DNA of 64,000 nucleotides. Origin: Spirosoma endbachense (GTDB taxonomy: Bacteria > Bacteroidota > Bacteroidia > Cytophagales > Spirosomataceae). The position numbers and the translations under genes were made by a program. Positions 19,074 through 28,401 of this stretch are shown here, in pieces. Location of the stretch: positions 8,702,682-8,766,681 of the forward strand of contig NZ_CP045997.1 in assembly GCF_010233585.1 (NCBI RefSeq), given 5' to 3'. Position 1 is the stretch's first letter, and each line of letters opens with the position of its first letter. The notes under the pieces were generated by a model. The model made no database searches, was not told the DNA's origin, and saw only the letters and a program-made list of their open reading frames with translations.

Positions 19074-20318
19074 TTATAGTTTCTGAAAAACCACAATACT
19101 ATTGTGCCCTCCAAAACCAAAGGTGTTGCTCATCGCAACATTCACGTTGGATGGCATGGCCTCTTTGGTAACAATGGTCAGATTTTCCGGAATTGCCGGG
19201 TCCAGAACTGTGGTGTTGATCGTTGGCGGAATAACGCTGTCACGGATAGATAACAGGCATATAATTGCCTCGACAGCTCCGGCAGCCCCCAGCAAATGCC
19301 CCGTTACGGATTTGGTAGCGCTAATTTTCAGTTTTGTTTTCTCGGTTCCGGTTAGACTTAACACCGCATTTATTTCCGATAAATCACCTACCGATGTTGA
19401 GGTAGCGTGCGCATTCAGGTAATCTACATCCGAAATGGTGATATTGGCCTCCTTCAAAGCCAGTTGCATGGCTTTCGATGCGCCGATACCTGCTGGATGA
19501 GTAGCCGTCATGTGATAGGCATCCGCCGTCATTGATGCCCCGGTAATTTCCCCGTATATATGTGCGCCACGCTTAACGGCATGTTCGTATTCTTCAAGGA
19601 TTAAAGCACCTGCTCCTTCACCCATAACGAATCCATCCCGGTTTACATCGAATGGGCGTGAGGCAACAGCAGGCTCACTATTATGAGCAGACATTGCCTT
19701 TAACGCACTAAATCCGCCAAATGACGCCGGCGTAATTGGCGCTTCAGACCCACCACTGACAATGATTTTTGCTTTCCCCAGCCGAATGTAATTGAAGGCA
19801 TCCATGATGGCGGTATTCGACGTAGCACAGGCCGAAACCGTCGTATAGTTAATACCCATGTAGCCGTTCCGAATGGAAATCATACCCGAAGCCATGTTTG
19901 CAATCAGCTTGGGAATAAAAAACGGACTAAACCGGGGCTGGCCCGTTCCCAGCGCAAATTCTTTAACCTGCTCTTCGAAGGTATCCATACCCCCCTGGCC
20001 CGATCCCCAGATGACACCCACATCAAATGGGTCCATCTTATCCAGTTCGAAACCAGAATCCTTAATGGCCTGATCAGAAGCAATTAATGCATATTGAGTA
20101 AAGAGGTCGGTTCGCTTGATATCTGACCGGCTTAGATACTGAGTAGCGTCATAATTTTTGAGTTCGCAGGCGAATTGGGTGCGAAATAAAGATGCATCAA
20201 AGTGCGTAATCGTAGCCGCGCCACTTTGACCATTTACTACATTTTGCCAAAACGTTTCCACGTCGTGACCAACAGGAGTCAGTGCTCCAACACCAGTAAT
20301 AACAACTCGGTGTAACAT
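19074..20318 (-). CDS. fabF: 3-oxoacyl-ACP synthase II (KAS II)
   Basis: The 414-residue protein is a full-length KAS II-type condensing enzyme. The catalytic Cys164 sits in VSACATSN, with His304 (NAHATST) and His341 (TGHLLGAAG) completing the Cys-His-His triad. It elongates acyl-ACP with malonyl-ACP in the cytoplasm. It is probably not the housekeeping copy, because it stands alone, apart from acpP and other fab genes, and diverges from a TetR regulator. A palindrome in the shared promoter region suggests control by that regulator; a role in a specialised lipid or secondary metabolite is possible. Confidence 0.93.
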   Translation of the reverse strand: MLHRVVITGVGALTPVGHDVETFWQNVVNGQSGAATITHFDASLFRTQFACELKNYDATQYLSRSDIKRTDLFTQYALIASDQAIKDSGFELDKMDPFDVGVIWGSGQGGMDTFEEQVKEFALGTGQPRFSPFFIPKLIANMASGMISIRNGYMGINYTTVSACATSNTAIMDAFNYIRLGKAKIIVSGGSEAPITPASFGGFSALKAMSAHNSEPAVASRPFDVNRDGFVMGEGAGALILEEYEHAVKRGAHIYGEITGASMTADAYHMTATHPAGIGASKAMQLALKEANITISDVDYLNAHATSTSVGDLSEINAVLSLTGTEKTKLKISATKSVTGHLLGAAGAVEAIICLLSIRDSVIPPTINTTVLDPAIPENLTIVTKEAMPSNVNVAMSNTFGFGGHNSIVVFQKL

Positions 20319-20398
20319 GTTTGTTTTTGATTAATAACAAATCGGCCTTGCATTCACCAGACCTAGTATTCGGTAAAGCTATCTTTAAAAAAGCGTCG

Positions 20399-20430
20399 CA
20401 AATGTATGAAAATACAATACCAATCGGTAT
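20399..20430 (-). promoter_or_regulatory. fabF promoter box with a TetR-type palindrome
   Basis: On the minus strand, TACATTTG (20406 to 20399) matches the Bacteroidota TAnnTTTG box, about 80 bases upstream of the fabF start. Ten bases further upstream is the perfect palindrome ATACC-AATC-GGTAT (20417-20430), located where the -33 region would fall. Size and symmetry suit a TetR-family dimer, and the TetR gene begins 144 bases away on the other strand. Binding would block fabF transcription. This assignment is inferred. Confidence 0.55.
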
Positions 20431-20574
20431 ATTTATCAAATCAAATTATTGGCACAATTAGTTCTTTCAGCCTATAATCGTCAAATAGGTTCTACGAGCA
20501 AGGTCATTAGGCTTTTACAGGTACATCTTTACTGAGTTTCAGCAATTTTTAATACTAGACAGCACATTTATAAC

Positions 20575-21183
20575 ATGGCTACTAAACAATCAAAAGCGGA
20601 ACGAACCCGCCAGTTTATCATAGAAACGACCGCAGGTATTTTCAACACAAAAGGCTATGCGGGAACATCGTTAGCCGATTTAACGGAGGCTACCGGCTTA
20701 ACGAAGGGCAGTATTTACGGAAACTTTGAAAACAAAGAAGAAGTGGCCCTGGCTGTTTTTGATTACAACCTATCACGCATAAAACAGGCGGTTCAGCAGC
20801 ACATGGTGCAGGCAATCTCAAATTCAGAGAAATTGCTGGTCTACGCCGTGGTTTATGGGACTTTCATTCGCGCTCCCTTTTTGCCGGGCGGATGTCCCAT
20901 TCTAAACACGGCCATTGAAGCCGATGACACCAACAATCTTCTGAAAGATAAAGCTGCGAAAGCAATTCTGGAATGGAAAAAGTCGATTATCGACATTATC
21001 AAAGCGGGCATTAAAACCGGCGAATTCCTCGAAACTGTAGAGCCCGAGCGCAGTGCCCTGTCAATTATTGCCCTCATTGAAGGTGGTATCATGATTGCCC
21101 GAGTGACCAATAATCCAACTAGCCTGGACAAAATCCTAAAGACAGTAGAATTGCTGATCGAGCAGATAAAAGTAGAAATATAA
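20575..21183 (+). CDS. TetR/AcrR-family regulator
   Basis: The 202-residue protein has an N-terminal TetR helix-turn-helix (about residues 8-60; NTKGYAGTSLADLTEATGLTKGSIYGNFENKEE). A ligand-binding C-terminal domain with a GGCPILNTAIEADD segment follows. It is divergent from fabF (256-base gap) and convergent with the FGGY kinase gene, ending 11 bases from that gene's stop. The likeliest target is the ATACC-N4-GGTAT palindrome upstream of fabF. It is not thought to control the sugar operon, whose promoter is 10 kb away. Confidence 0.9.
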   Translation: MATKQSKAERTRQFIIETTAGIFNTKGYAGTSLADLTEATGLTKGSIYGNFENKEEVALAVFDYNLSRIKQAVQQHMVQAISNSEKLLVYAVVYGTFIRAPFLPGGCPILNTAIEADDTNNLLKDKAAKAILEWKKSIIDIIKAGIKTGEFLETVEPERSALSIIALIEGGIMIARVTNNPTSLDKILKTVELLIEQIKVEI

Positions 21184-21194
21184 AGGGTATCACC

Positions 21195-22688
21195 TTAGTG
21201 CAAATTCGTCTCTAAAGCCAGTTGCCAGCCCGTGTAAGCCTGTTCTACCGATAGCCGGTTCTCCGAAGGATTAATAACAGACTTACAATCATTTAACTGC
21301 TGCAAATGCGCTAAGTCCCGATAGACCCCCGCTTTTAAACCAGCCAGATAGGCAGCCCCTAACGCCGAAATATCGGCCATTTCGCGGTTAACAACGGGCT
21401 TATTGAGGAGGTCGGCCAGAAACTGAAGAACGAAACCATTCGAGGTCAAACCACCGTTGACCATTAACTCCGCTAACGTTATACCGGTGTCCTGCTCCAT
21501 CGCAACGATAACGTCCCTGATCTGGTAGGGAATCGATTCGAGGGCAGCTCTGACAATGTGATTTTTGGTGGAGCCAAACGTAAGGCCAGAAATGGACGCT
21601 TTCCGGGCCATGTCCCAGTGAGGAGCGCCAAGACCACTGAAAGCAGGAACAACATAAACGCCCCCATTATCGGCTACAGCTGTTGCCATGGCTTCCGTAT
21701 CCCGGCTTTCGGCAAACAACTCTAGATTATTTTTCAGCCATTCGATGGTTGCGCCACAGGTAACGATTACGCCTTCCAGTGCATAGTCGACCCGTTCTTC
21801 GGTACTCCAGCAGATGGTCGTCACCATGCCATGATTCGATTCTTTACACGCTGGACCAATATCCATCATGATCGAGCAACCCGTTCCGAGCGTCGCTTTG
21901 GCCGTTCCGGGGGCGAAACATCCCTCACCGAAAGCAGCCGCGTGCGAATCACCAATCATACTGGCAATAGGTAGCGGATGGTCGAGCAAGCCGTTAAAAT
22001 TCGATTCGCCAAACAAAAACGAAGACGGTTTTGGCTCGGGTAAATTCAGTCGGGAAAGGCCAAACTGCGCCAGGATTTCCTGATCCCACGAGAGCGTCTG
22101 AAGGTTAAAAAAGAGCGTGCGGGAGGCATTGGTATAATCGGTCAGATAGCGCTGTCCATTGGTTAATTTATAAAGAAGCCAGGTGTCTACCGTACCAAAA
22201 TAAGCCTTTCCGGAATCGATTGCCTGCCGGACTTTTTCATGCTGTTCATACAACCAGATGAGCTTGCTCCCCGAAAAATATGGATCGATGAATAAGCCCG
22301 TTTTCGTACGAATTGGCTCCTCGAGTCCTTCGGCTTTCAATCGCTCGCAAACGGCTATGGAACGCTTGCATTGCCAGACAATGGCATTATAAAGCGGCAC
22401 ACCGGCTTCATCCCAGACGACGAAGGTTTCCCGCTGATTAGAAATTCCGCAGACCGTTATCGCCCGAAGATTACCGCCCTGAGCGACAAATGAATCAATA
22501 CACTTGCCAACGGAAGTCAGTACGTTCCGAACGATTTCTTCGGGGTCTTGCTCAACATACCCATCACCAAAATAATTGGTTTTCAACGGTTCTGAAGCGC
22601 GGGAAATAACCCGACCATTTTCATCAAAAAGCAACGTTTTTGTACTGCTTGTGCCCTGATCAATGGCTAAAATATAGGAACTGGTCAT
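21195..22688 (-). CDS. FGGY-family sugar kinase (glycerol-kinase-like; candidate apulose kinase)
   Basis: This 497-residue FGGY kinase is closest in style to glycerol kinase. The phosphate loop DQGTSSTK is at residues 10-17; sugar-binding Arg86 and Glu87 (NQRET), Trp105, Tyr137 and the catalytic base Asp247 are kept. Two pocket positions differ: the Gln after the catalytic Asp of GlpK is Ser248 here (GDSHAAAFG), and the Phe of GTGCF is Ser272 (GTGCS). This enlarges the pocket and argues against glycerol. It is the last gene of an operon with a sugar isomerase and split transketolase, the arrangement described for D-apiose use, where the kinase makes apulose-4-phosphate. Kinase function is sure; substrate is inferred. 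Confidence 0.88.
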   Translation of the reverse strand: MTSSYILAIDQGTSSTKTLLFDENGRVISRASEPLKTNYFGDGYVEQDPEEIVRNVLTSVGKCIDSFVAQGGNLRAITVCGISNQRETFVVWDEAGVPLYNAIVWQCKRSIAVCERLKAEGLEEPIRTKTGLFIDPYFSGSKLIWLYEQHEKVRQAIDSGKAYFGTVDTWLLYKLTNGQRYLTDYTNASRTLFFNLQTLSWDQEILAQFGLSRLNLPEPKPSSFLFGESNFNGLLDHPLPIASMIGDSHAAAFGEGCFAPGTAKATLGTGCSIMMDIGPACKESNHGMVTTICWSTEERVDYALEGVIVTCGATIEWLKNNLELFAESRDTEAMATAVADNGGVYVVPAFSGLGAPHWDMARKASISGLTFGSTKNHIVRAALESIPYQIRDVIVAMEQDTGITLAELMVNGGLTSNGFVLQFLADLLNKPVVNREMADISALGAAYLAGLKAGVYRDLAHLQQLNDCKSVINPSENRLSVEQAYTGWQLALETNLH

Positions 22689-22747
22689 GCTTTATTGGCA
22701 GAAAATGAGAACAACTAACAAGCTGGCAGACAAGGGATTATTCCTGC

Positions 22748-23728
22748 TTACTTCTCATTATCCGTTCGTTTATCGATAATAACAGCCAGCAGAATAACGA
22801 AGCCTTTTACGACTTGCTGCCAAAACGGCGATACATTGAGCAGCACCAAACCATTATTCAACACGCCAATAATAATGGCTCCCTGAACGGTTCCTAAAAT
22901 GCTGCCACGCCCACCAGACAGGGATGTTCCCCCAATAACGACAGCCGCAATAGAGTCTAGCTCATAGCTGGTACCGGCATTGGGCTGAGCCGAATCGAGC
23001 CGGGAGGTGACCAGTAAACCGCCCACTGCGGCCAGTGCACCCGCAAGGGTATAGACGATAATTTTGATTCGGTTGATGTTAACCCCCGATAGCCGGGAAG
23101 CACTTTCGCTACCGCCAATCGCGTAGATATACCGACCTAAACGGGTTTTGTTAGTAATTAGTACCGCCACCGCAACGATAATTCCCGATACCCAGACGGG
23201 TAAAGGAATTCCCAGAAACCAGCCGGTACCTAAGTACGTAAACGAATCACCCAGACCGGTAATGGGAAAGCCTTCGGTCCAGAGCATGGTCAGGCCACGC
23301 GCAATGGTGAGCATAGCCAGCGTTGCCACAAATGGCGGCAACTTAAACCGGGTAATAGCCCAGCCATTGAACCACCCTAGCCCTGAGCCCGTCAGCAATC
23401 CGGCCAGCATCGCTCCCAGAAGGGTAAAGCCAATGTAGAGATTTGCGGACGGAAGTTGAATGCCGTTTCGGAGTAATCCGGCCGTAATGGCCCCCGACAA
23501 AGCCAGTATGGAGCCAACCGACAAGTCGATTCCCGCGGTCAGCACAACAAGCGTCATGCCCGTAGAAATACAGACATTGACCGAGATCTGCCGCAGAACG
23601 TTCCAGAAATTGGCCACTGTCAGGAATTTGTCGGACATCAGGCTGATACCCAGGCAAAGTATGAACAGCGCAATGAGCGACTGAAATTTCAGAAAAACGG
23701 GTCGATAAGTTTGCAACTGTGCCTGCAT
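22748..23728 (-). CDS. Ribose-type ABC transporter permease (RbsC-like)
   Basis: The 326-residue protein is an inner-membrane permease of the BPD_transp_2 family, with about ten hydrophobic helices and the typical motifs TGMTLVVLTAGIDLSVGSILALSG and VIGGTSLSGGRGSILGT. It forms the channel of the sugar importer with the ATPase and binding protein upstream. The start at 23728 (MQAQLQ) lies 13 bases after the ATPase stop; the in-frame extension upstream overlaps that gene and is rejected. A 59-base gap separates it from the kinase gene. Confidence 0.93.
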   Translation of the reverse strand: MQAQLQTYRPVFLKFQSLIALFILCLGISLMSDKFLTVANFWNVLRQISVNVCISTGMTLVVLTAGIDLSVGSILALSGAITAGLLRNGIQLPSANLYIGFTLLGAMLAGLLTGSGLGWFNGWAITRFKLPPFVATLAMLTIARGLTMLWTEGFPITGLGDSFTYLGTGWFLGIPLPVWVSGIIVAVAVLITNKTRLGRYIYAIGGSESASRLSGVNINRIKIIVYTLAGALAAVGGLLVTSRLDSAQPNAGTSYELDSIAAVVIGGTSLSGGRGSILGTVQGAIIIGVLNNGLVLLNVSPFWQQVVKGFVILLAVIIDKRTDNEK

Positions 23729-23741
23729 AAGACTTAGGCGT

Positions 23742-25247
23742 TTAAAGGGTTTTAGGAATGGCGGCTTTGAGTATAGAATCTTCAGCAGCATCCTCTGCCG
23801 ACATTTCGGCCGTTATGGTTCCTTCGCTCATGACCAGAACGCGGTCTGAAATGGCCAGTATTTCGGGCAGTTCTGACGAAACGACGATGATTCCCATTCC
23901 CTCGTCGGCTAGTTGAAGAATGAGTTTATAAATTTCATTCTTGGCATTGACGTCGATACCCCGCGTGGGTTCATCCAGCATCAATAGCTTCGGGTGGGTT
24001 GCCAGCCATTTCGACAGAACGATTTTCTGCTGATTGCCACCACTCAGATTTTTAGCCGCCTGCTTTTCGGAAGGCGTTTTAATGCGTAATTCCTCGATGT
24101 ATTTTTTAGCCAGATTCGACTCTTTTTTCCGATTCAGTAAGCCGGTCTGTTCAATGGAATCGAGGGTCGACAAGCTAATGTTGGTTTGAACATCGAGCCC
24201 CAGAACGAGACCGTCTTTTTTGCGATCTTCGGGCACCAGCGCCATACCCGCCCTGATCGCATCAATGGGTGCTTTGCAGTAAATAGCTTCACCGTTCAGG
24301 CGAATGGTTCCGTTCGTTCGTTTCGGATGAAGTCCAAATAGCGTTTCCAGTAATTCGGTTCTACCGGCACCCATGAGCCCAAAAATGCCAACAATTTCAC
24401 CCTGGCCAACTGTCAATGAAATATTCTTCAGTTGGTTTTCCTGCGCCTTGACTGGATGCGTAAGACATAGGTTTTCGACTGACAAAAGTGGGCTATATCC
24501 CCGCTCATTCCGTTGCCGTCGAATACTGGTAATATCCCGACCCACCATTTTACGAATGAGCGTATCGTGGTCCATACTTTGCATATCGCCCGATTCGATC
24601 GATTTCCCATCCCGCAACACAACAAAGCGATCAGCAATCGTAAACAGCTCATCCAGTTTGTGGGAGATGTAAACAATGGCTTTATTCTCGCTTCTCAGAT
24701 CATCGATGATGCCAAATAAGACTGCCACTTCGCTTTCGCTGATGGCCGATGTTGGCTCATCCATAATGATGACTTTTGAGTCAACCAGCAACGCTTTAGC
24801 AATTTCTACGACCTGTTGCTGACCAACTTTCAAGTCCGCAATCAACCTGTCGGGGTCCAGATTTAGCTTCAGTTTGTCCAGTAACTGCTGACACGTATGC
24901 CGCATGGCTTTCTTATCGAGCGTACCCCAGCGCGTGGTGATCTCGCGGCCCAGAAAGATGTTTTCCGTGATACTCAGATACGGAATCAGGTTAAGCTCCT
25001 GGTGAATGATCGTGATGCCACAATCCTGCGCATCGCGAACGGACGAAAACCGGACGGGTTGCCCATTGAACCGGATCTGACCTTCATAGTCCGGGTAAAC
25101 ACCCGACAGAATTTTCATCAGCGTAGACTTGCCCGCTCCGTTTTCGCCAATTACAGCGGTTACCTTCCCGGCCTGAAACTCAAGGCACACCTTGTCAAGC
25201 GCAGTTACGCCCGAAAATCGCTTGGTGATATCTTCTGCTACGAGCAT
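23742..25247 (-). CDS. Ribose-type ABC transporter ATPase with two nucleotide-binding domains (RbsA-like)
   Basis: The 501-residue protein has two ATPase domains. The first has Walker A GENGAGKST (about residue 35), Walker B VIIMDEPTSA and signature VGQQQ. The second has a degenerate Walker A, GLMGAGRTE (about 285), with signature LSGGNQQK and Walker B LLMLDEPTRGID. This asymmetry is normal for the RbsA/XylG/MglA family. It powers import of a monosaccharide through the permease encoded next. It is the seventh gene of the operon. Confidence 0.95.
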   Translation of the reverse strand: MLVAEDITKRFSGVTALDKVCLEFQAGKVTAVIGENGAGKSTLMKILSGVYPDYEGQIRFNGQPVRFSSVRDAQDCGITIIHQELNLIPYLSITENIFLGREITTRWGTLDKKAMRHTCQQLLDKLKLNLDPDRLIADLKVGQQQVVEIAKALLVDSKVIIMDEPTSAISESEVAVLFGIIDDLRSENKAIVYISHKLDELFTIADRFVVLRDGKSIESGDMQSMDHDTLIRKMVGRDITSIRRQRNERGYSPLLSVENLCLTHPVKAQENQLKNISLTVGQGEIVGIFGLMGAGRTELLETLFGLHPKRTNGTIRLNGEAIYCKAPIDAIRAGMALVPEDRKKDGLVLGLDVQTNISLSTLDSIEQTGLLNRKKESNLAKKYIEELRIKTPSEKQAAKNLSGGNQQKIVLSKWLATHPKLLMLDEPTRGIDVNAKNEIYKLILQLADEGMGIIVVSSELPEILAISDRVLVMSEGTITAEMSAEDAAEDSILKAAIPKTL

Positions 25248-25311
25248 GGTCGGGTTTCTAGGGCGGTGGCGGGTTTTAAGAACGCGACACGACGTAAGGA
25301 ATTGAACAGGT

Positions 25312-25941
25312 TTACTTCACGGTGATCGGAATCACCTCCAGATTATCAAGGTGCAGGTGCTCCCGGTTCAGTTCGATTGCACCCACAAAGCTGACTTTAT
25401 CCTCTTTTTTGGCGCGGTTTTTCAAACCAGGAATCACCTTCCGGCGAATGATATCGTTGATTTCCGCAGACACGTTGTTCAGATCCATCGTATTGTCGAA
25501 TTCAGTGATCTGGATTAACCCGGACGCATCCCGGACCGCATTACCAAAAATGTATTCAGTAGTCAGTTTTACGGACTCACCATCGGGTAATAGAACCGTT
25601 ATGTCTTCGTCGCTAATGGCGGTTATTGTCCCCTCCCCTTTCACCAGAAAATAGCGAATATTACCAATTCCCAACGCATGCGAATAGGTGGACATAGCCT
25701 TCTCTTTATCCGTTTTCAACAGAGTCATGAGCGTGGTAAAATCCGTTGCGGATTGCTGAGTCGCGGGAATCAGTTTGTTAGTCCAGAACGTTTCGGCGTA
25801 GGTGGCTGCGTTAAAGGCCTGGCCAAGATTCGAGCTGATTGCCTTCTTTACCTCATCCAGTTTTTTGACATAAACAGAGTTATAGGCAACCACTCCGATC
25901 AGAACCAGTAATGCAAGATTTTTAAGGATGCTTGAAGACAT
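25312..25941 (-). CDS. DUF2291 protein, companion of sugar ABC importers
   Basis: The 209-residue protein has an N-terminal membrane anchor or signal (LALLVLIGVVAYNSVYV, residues 8-24) and a periplasmic beta-rich domain with GEGTITAISDEDITVLLPDG and FGNAVRDASGLIQITEF. DUF2291 proteins are typically encoded beside ribose-type ABC importers. Their exact role is not established; a chaperone or accessory subunit for the binding protein is plausible. It begins 6 bases after the binding-protein gene. Confidence 0.85.
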   Translation of the reverse strand: MSSSILKNLALLVLIGVVAYNSVYVKKLDEVKKAISSNLGQAFNAATYAETFWTNKLIPATQQSATDFTTLMTLLKTDKEKAMSTYSHALGIGNIRYFLVKGEGTITAISDEDITVLLPDGESVKLTTEYIFGNAVRDASGLIQITEFDNTMDLNNVSAEINDIIRRKVIPGLKNRAKKEDKVSFVGAIELNREHLHLDNLEVIPITVK

Positions 25942-25947
25942 GGTTTC

Positions 25948-26916
25948 TCAGGGCTTTTTAGGATCTTGATAATCAGCGATATTCGCCTGATCGACCAGTT
26001 CGACAGCTACGGGTACTTTTTTGGCAAAATCCCGCTTGCCCTTGATGTATTCGTCGGCATACTGTGCAGCCGTTCTGGCCATCGTCTGGGGCGATTGCAG
26101 GCCCGTGGCTTTAATCTTGCCATCGCGGATGGAGTTCATCACATCATCGGCCCCATCGAACCCAAACACCCCAACCTCTTTAGCCTTGCCAGCCGCTACC
26201 AACGCCTGATAAGCCCCCATCGCCATCGCATCATTTCCACAGAAGACCGCATCGATATCGGGGTGTGCCTGGAGAATTGATTCCAATACTTCCATCGCCT
26301 TATTCCGATCAAAATCAGCACTTTGCTGAGCGACCAGTTTAAAGCCGGGATAGCGATCCACCACACTATGAAAACCCTTCGACCGGTTCCAGGTGTTGTT
26401 ATCGCCAACCAATCCTAAAATCTCGACATAGTTAACGGGCGCTGTTTTTGCCTTTTTGCCCAATGTCTGAACAAAATATTTACCGATAGCCACGCAGCCC
26501 GAGTAATTGTCGGACAGAATCTGACAGGTCGCAGCCTCGGGCGAGTTCACTTCCCGGTCCATACAAAACACCGGAATACCCTCCTCTTTGGCTTTCATTG
26601 CATTCACGATGGAGCCATCCGAGTCGGTTGGATTGAGCAGAATGGCATCAAACCCCGATACGATGGCATTCTCGAAGTGGTCGTTTTCCAGGGCTGTGTT
26701 GTTCTGCGAATCGAAGATCTTTGCCTCATAGCCCAATGCTTTCGCCTGAGCCGCAGCCGTTTCGGCCAGCACCACAAACCACGGATTGTTGAGCGTAGAC
26801 ACAATAACCGCTACTTTTTTGGGCTGGCCCGTTTCCGATTTGGTCGTACAGCTGTTCGTACCTCCGAACAGTAGCAGCAATGCAAGTAATCTATAGTAAG
26901 TGAATAGGTTGTGCAT
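25948..26916 (-). CDS. Ribose-type periplasmic sugar-binding lipoprotein
   Basis: This is a 322-residue Peripla_BP_4 protein. The signal ends in GGTNSCTTK, with acylated Cys23, so it is anchored to a membrane in the periplasm instead of free. Typical motifs are VIVSTLNNPWFVVLAETAAAQA, ILLNPTDSDGS and DAVFCGNDAMAMGA. It captures a monosaccharide for the importer. Aromatic and acidic pocket residues (PW, ND, GFDGAD) suit a pentose or similar sugar; apiose is inferred from the operon. Confidence 0.93.
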   Translation of the reverse strand: MHNLFTYYRLLALLLLFGGTNSCTTKSETGQPKKVAVIVSTLNNPWFVVLAETAAAQAKALGYEAKIFDSQNNTALENDHFENAIVSGFDAILLNPTDSDGSIVNAMKAKEEGIPVFCMDREVNSPEAATCQILSDNYSGCVAIGKYFVQTLGKKAKTAPVNYVEILGLVGDNNTWNRSKGFHSVVDRYPGFKLVAQQSADFDRNKAMEVLESILQAHPDIDAVFCGNDAMAMGAYQALVAAGKAKEVGVFGFDGADDVMNSIRDGKIKATGLQSPQTMARTAAQYADEYIKGKRDFAKKVPVAVELVDQANIADYQDPKKP

Positions 26917-26988
26917 GAGGGTTTAGGAAACAACTACTACTCGTATTTATTGCCAATTCAACTTTGCGACCCGATCGAACTGAAAAAA

Positions 26989-28395
26989 TCAGGGCAACAC
27001 CGTCACAATAACACGCTGGTAACGTGTCAGGGCGGGTATACCTGCATCAGTCACGGCCAGTACGATATGGATTGTTTCAGGTTTCGTTACTTTGGGTGCT
27101 ACGATAAAGGCATTCTTCTTCAGTTTATCCTGTATCTCGAGCGGGCGATTGCTCTCGAACGTCCCAGGTTCACGGTAATAAATCCACTCATATACCAACG
27201 AATTCCCGTCGGGATCACTGGACCCTTCGGCACTTAGCGAAATCTTTTCCCCACCCTTTATCTGTAGTTCACTGGCATGGCCCAGAACAGCAACGGGAGG
27301 ATGATTGGCTTCTTTATAGGGCTTGATCGTCCAGTCGATGCGGGCGGCAAAATCATGCTGGTAAGCTTTTCGCCATCGCCAGATCGTTGCTTTGTTGCTG
27401 TTATGCCACGCGCCATCAATTCCCTGCACCTCATCTTCGGCGTCGGTCCAGATGGGTCGGGTTTCGGGCTCCATGAACCATTTCCGGGTGCGGGGGGTGT
27501 AGAGCTCATAACGTCCTCCCCAGCTCCCATAATTCGGATGCTCCGGGTCACTCAGGCCATTGTTTATCAGCCAGAGAAAACTGGGCGTATCGCCTTCCAT
27601 AATAAAATCCGTATGCGGGTGTTCGGCCCCCAATGGACCGTGATTTTTACGAATATTCGCATCCAGCCAGGCATTGTTTACCAGATTGGAATCAGCCCCA
27701 TCGAAACCACGCGTAAAGCCATCGCCACTGATGCCTCGCCAGGTCGAATAATGATAACCACCGCGCGCATGAAAACCGGGGCTTACGATAAAGAATAGAG
27801 TAGGAAACGTCTTCCGGAGCCACGGCCCCGTATCGTCCTGATCAGAAATCGTATAGACACGAAGTTTAGCAACAAATTTGTCGACCTCGTCGGGTGTACG
27901 GGTCTGCCGAACTTTCCAGAGAGCCTGCGCCAGGCAGTTTGCCCCGCCCCAAACGGGTATCCAGACTGGCCGGTCATCTTTTTTATCAACGATAGAAATG
28001 ATGTGTTCTGAACCTTCGGAATCGTTGCCCGGTCCAACGGCGTCCATGCCATATTTTGGGATTGACGATTTGATAACGCTCAGCAGATAAGCCTCTTCGG
28101 GGTATCCTTTTTCGTGAAGCAGTAAGTTAGTCCGAACTTTACCGTAAGCCTGCACAATCCGCCGGATACGCTCGGGCGCCACCCGGTTACGCTGGTGGAC
28201 GGACGTGGTTGCCACGAGTCCTTCTACATCCCATTGATTTACGTAGGTCAGAAAACGAACCATCGACTGGGCATCATCCGGCTCATTTTCGATATCGGTC
28301 AGGATCAGAATCCGTAACTTTTTACTGACATCCTGCGCCTGACAAATTGGTAGTGCCAGCGCCAGCAGGATGAGGGAGCAGATAGACCTTTTCAT
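26989..28395 (-). CDS. Exported DUF1593 nucleoside-hydrolase-like protein
   Basis: The 468-residue protein has a signal peptide (residues 1-20, cleavage after CQA). A nucleoside-hydrolase-fold domain follows, with an acidic metal cluster in [13 protein letters not shown] (Asp34, Asp40, Asp41). The C-terminal 90 residues form a beta-rich domain (about 370-468). Nucleoside hydrolases release a furanose (ribose) by calcium-assisted hydrolysis; DUF1593 proteins are mostly uncharacterised. Its place between the transketolase and importer genes, with 6- and 72-base gaps, suggests it frees the imported sugar in the periplasm. An apiofuranosidase-type role is a hypothesis only. Confidence 0.8.
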   Translation of the reverse strand: MKRSICSLILLALALPICQAQDVSKKLRILILTDIENEPDDAQSMVRFLTYVNQWDVEGLVATTSVHQRNRVAPERIRRIVQAYGKVRTNLLLHEKGYPEEAYLLSVIKSSIPKYGMDAVGPGNDSEGSEHIISIVDKKDDRPVWIPVWGGANCLAQALWKVRQTRTPDEVDKFVAKLRVYTISDQDDTGPWLRKTFPTLFFIVSPGFHARGGYHYSTWRGISGDGFTRGFDGADSNLVNNAWLDANIRKNHGPLGAEHPHTDFIMEGDTPSFLWLINNGLSDPEHPNYGSWGGRYELYTPRTRKWFMEPETRPIWTDAEDEVQGIDGAWHNSNKATIWRWRKAYQHDFAARIDWTIKPYKEANHPPVAVLGHASELQIKGGEKISLSAEGSSDPDGNSLVYEWIYYREPGTFESNRPLEIQDKLKKNAFIVAPKVTKPETIHIVLAVTDAGIPALTRYQRVIVTVLP

Positions 28396-28401
28396 AACGG
28401 A

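Noticed and set aside
21195..22688. Annotation as glycerol kinase (glpK)
   Set aside because: Two glycerol-pocket residues are replaced and there is no glpF/glpD nearby; the operon encodes sugar isomerase and transketolase.
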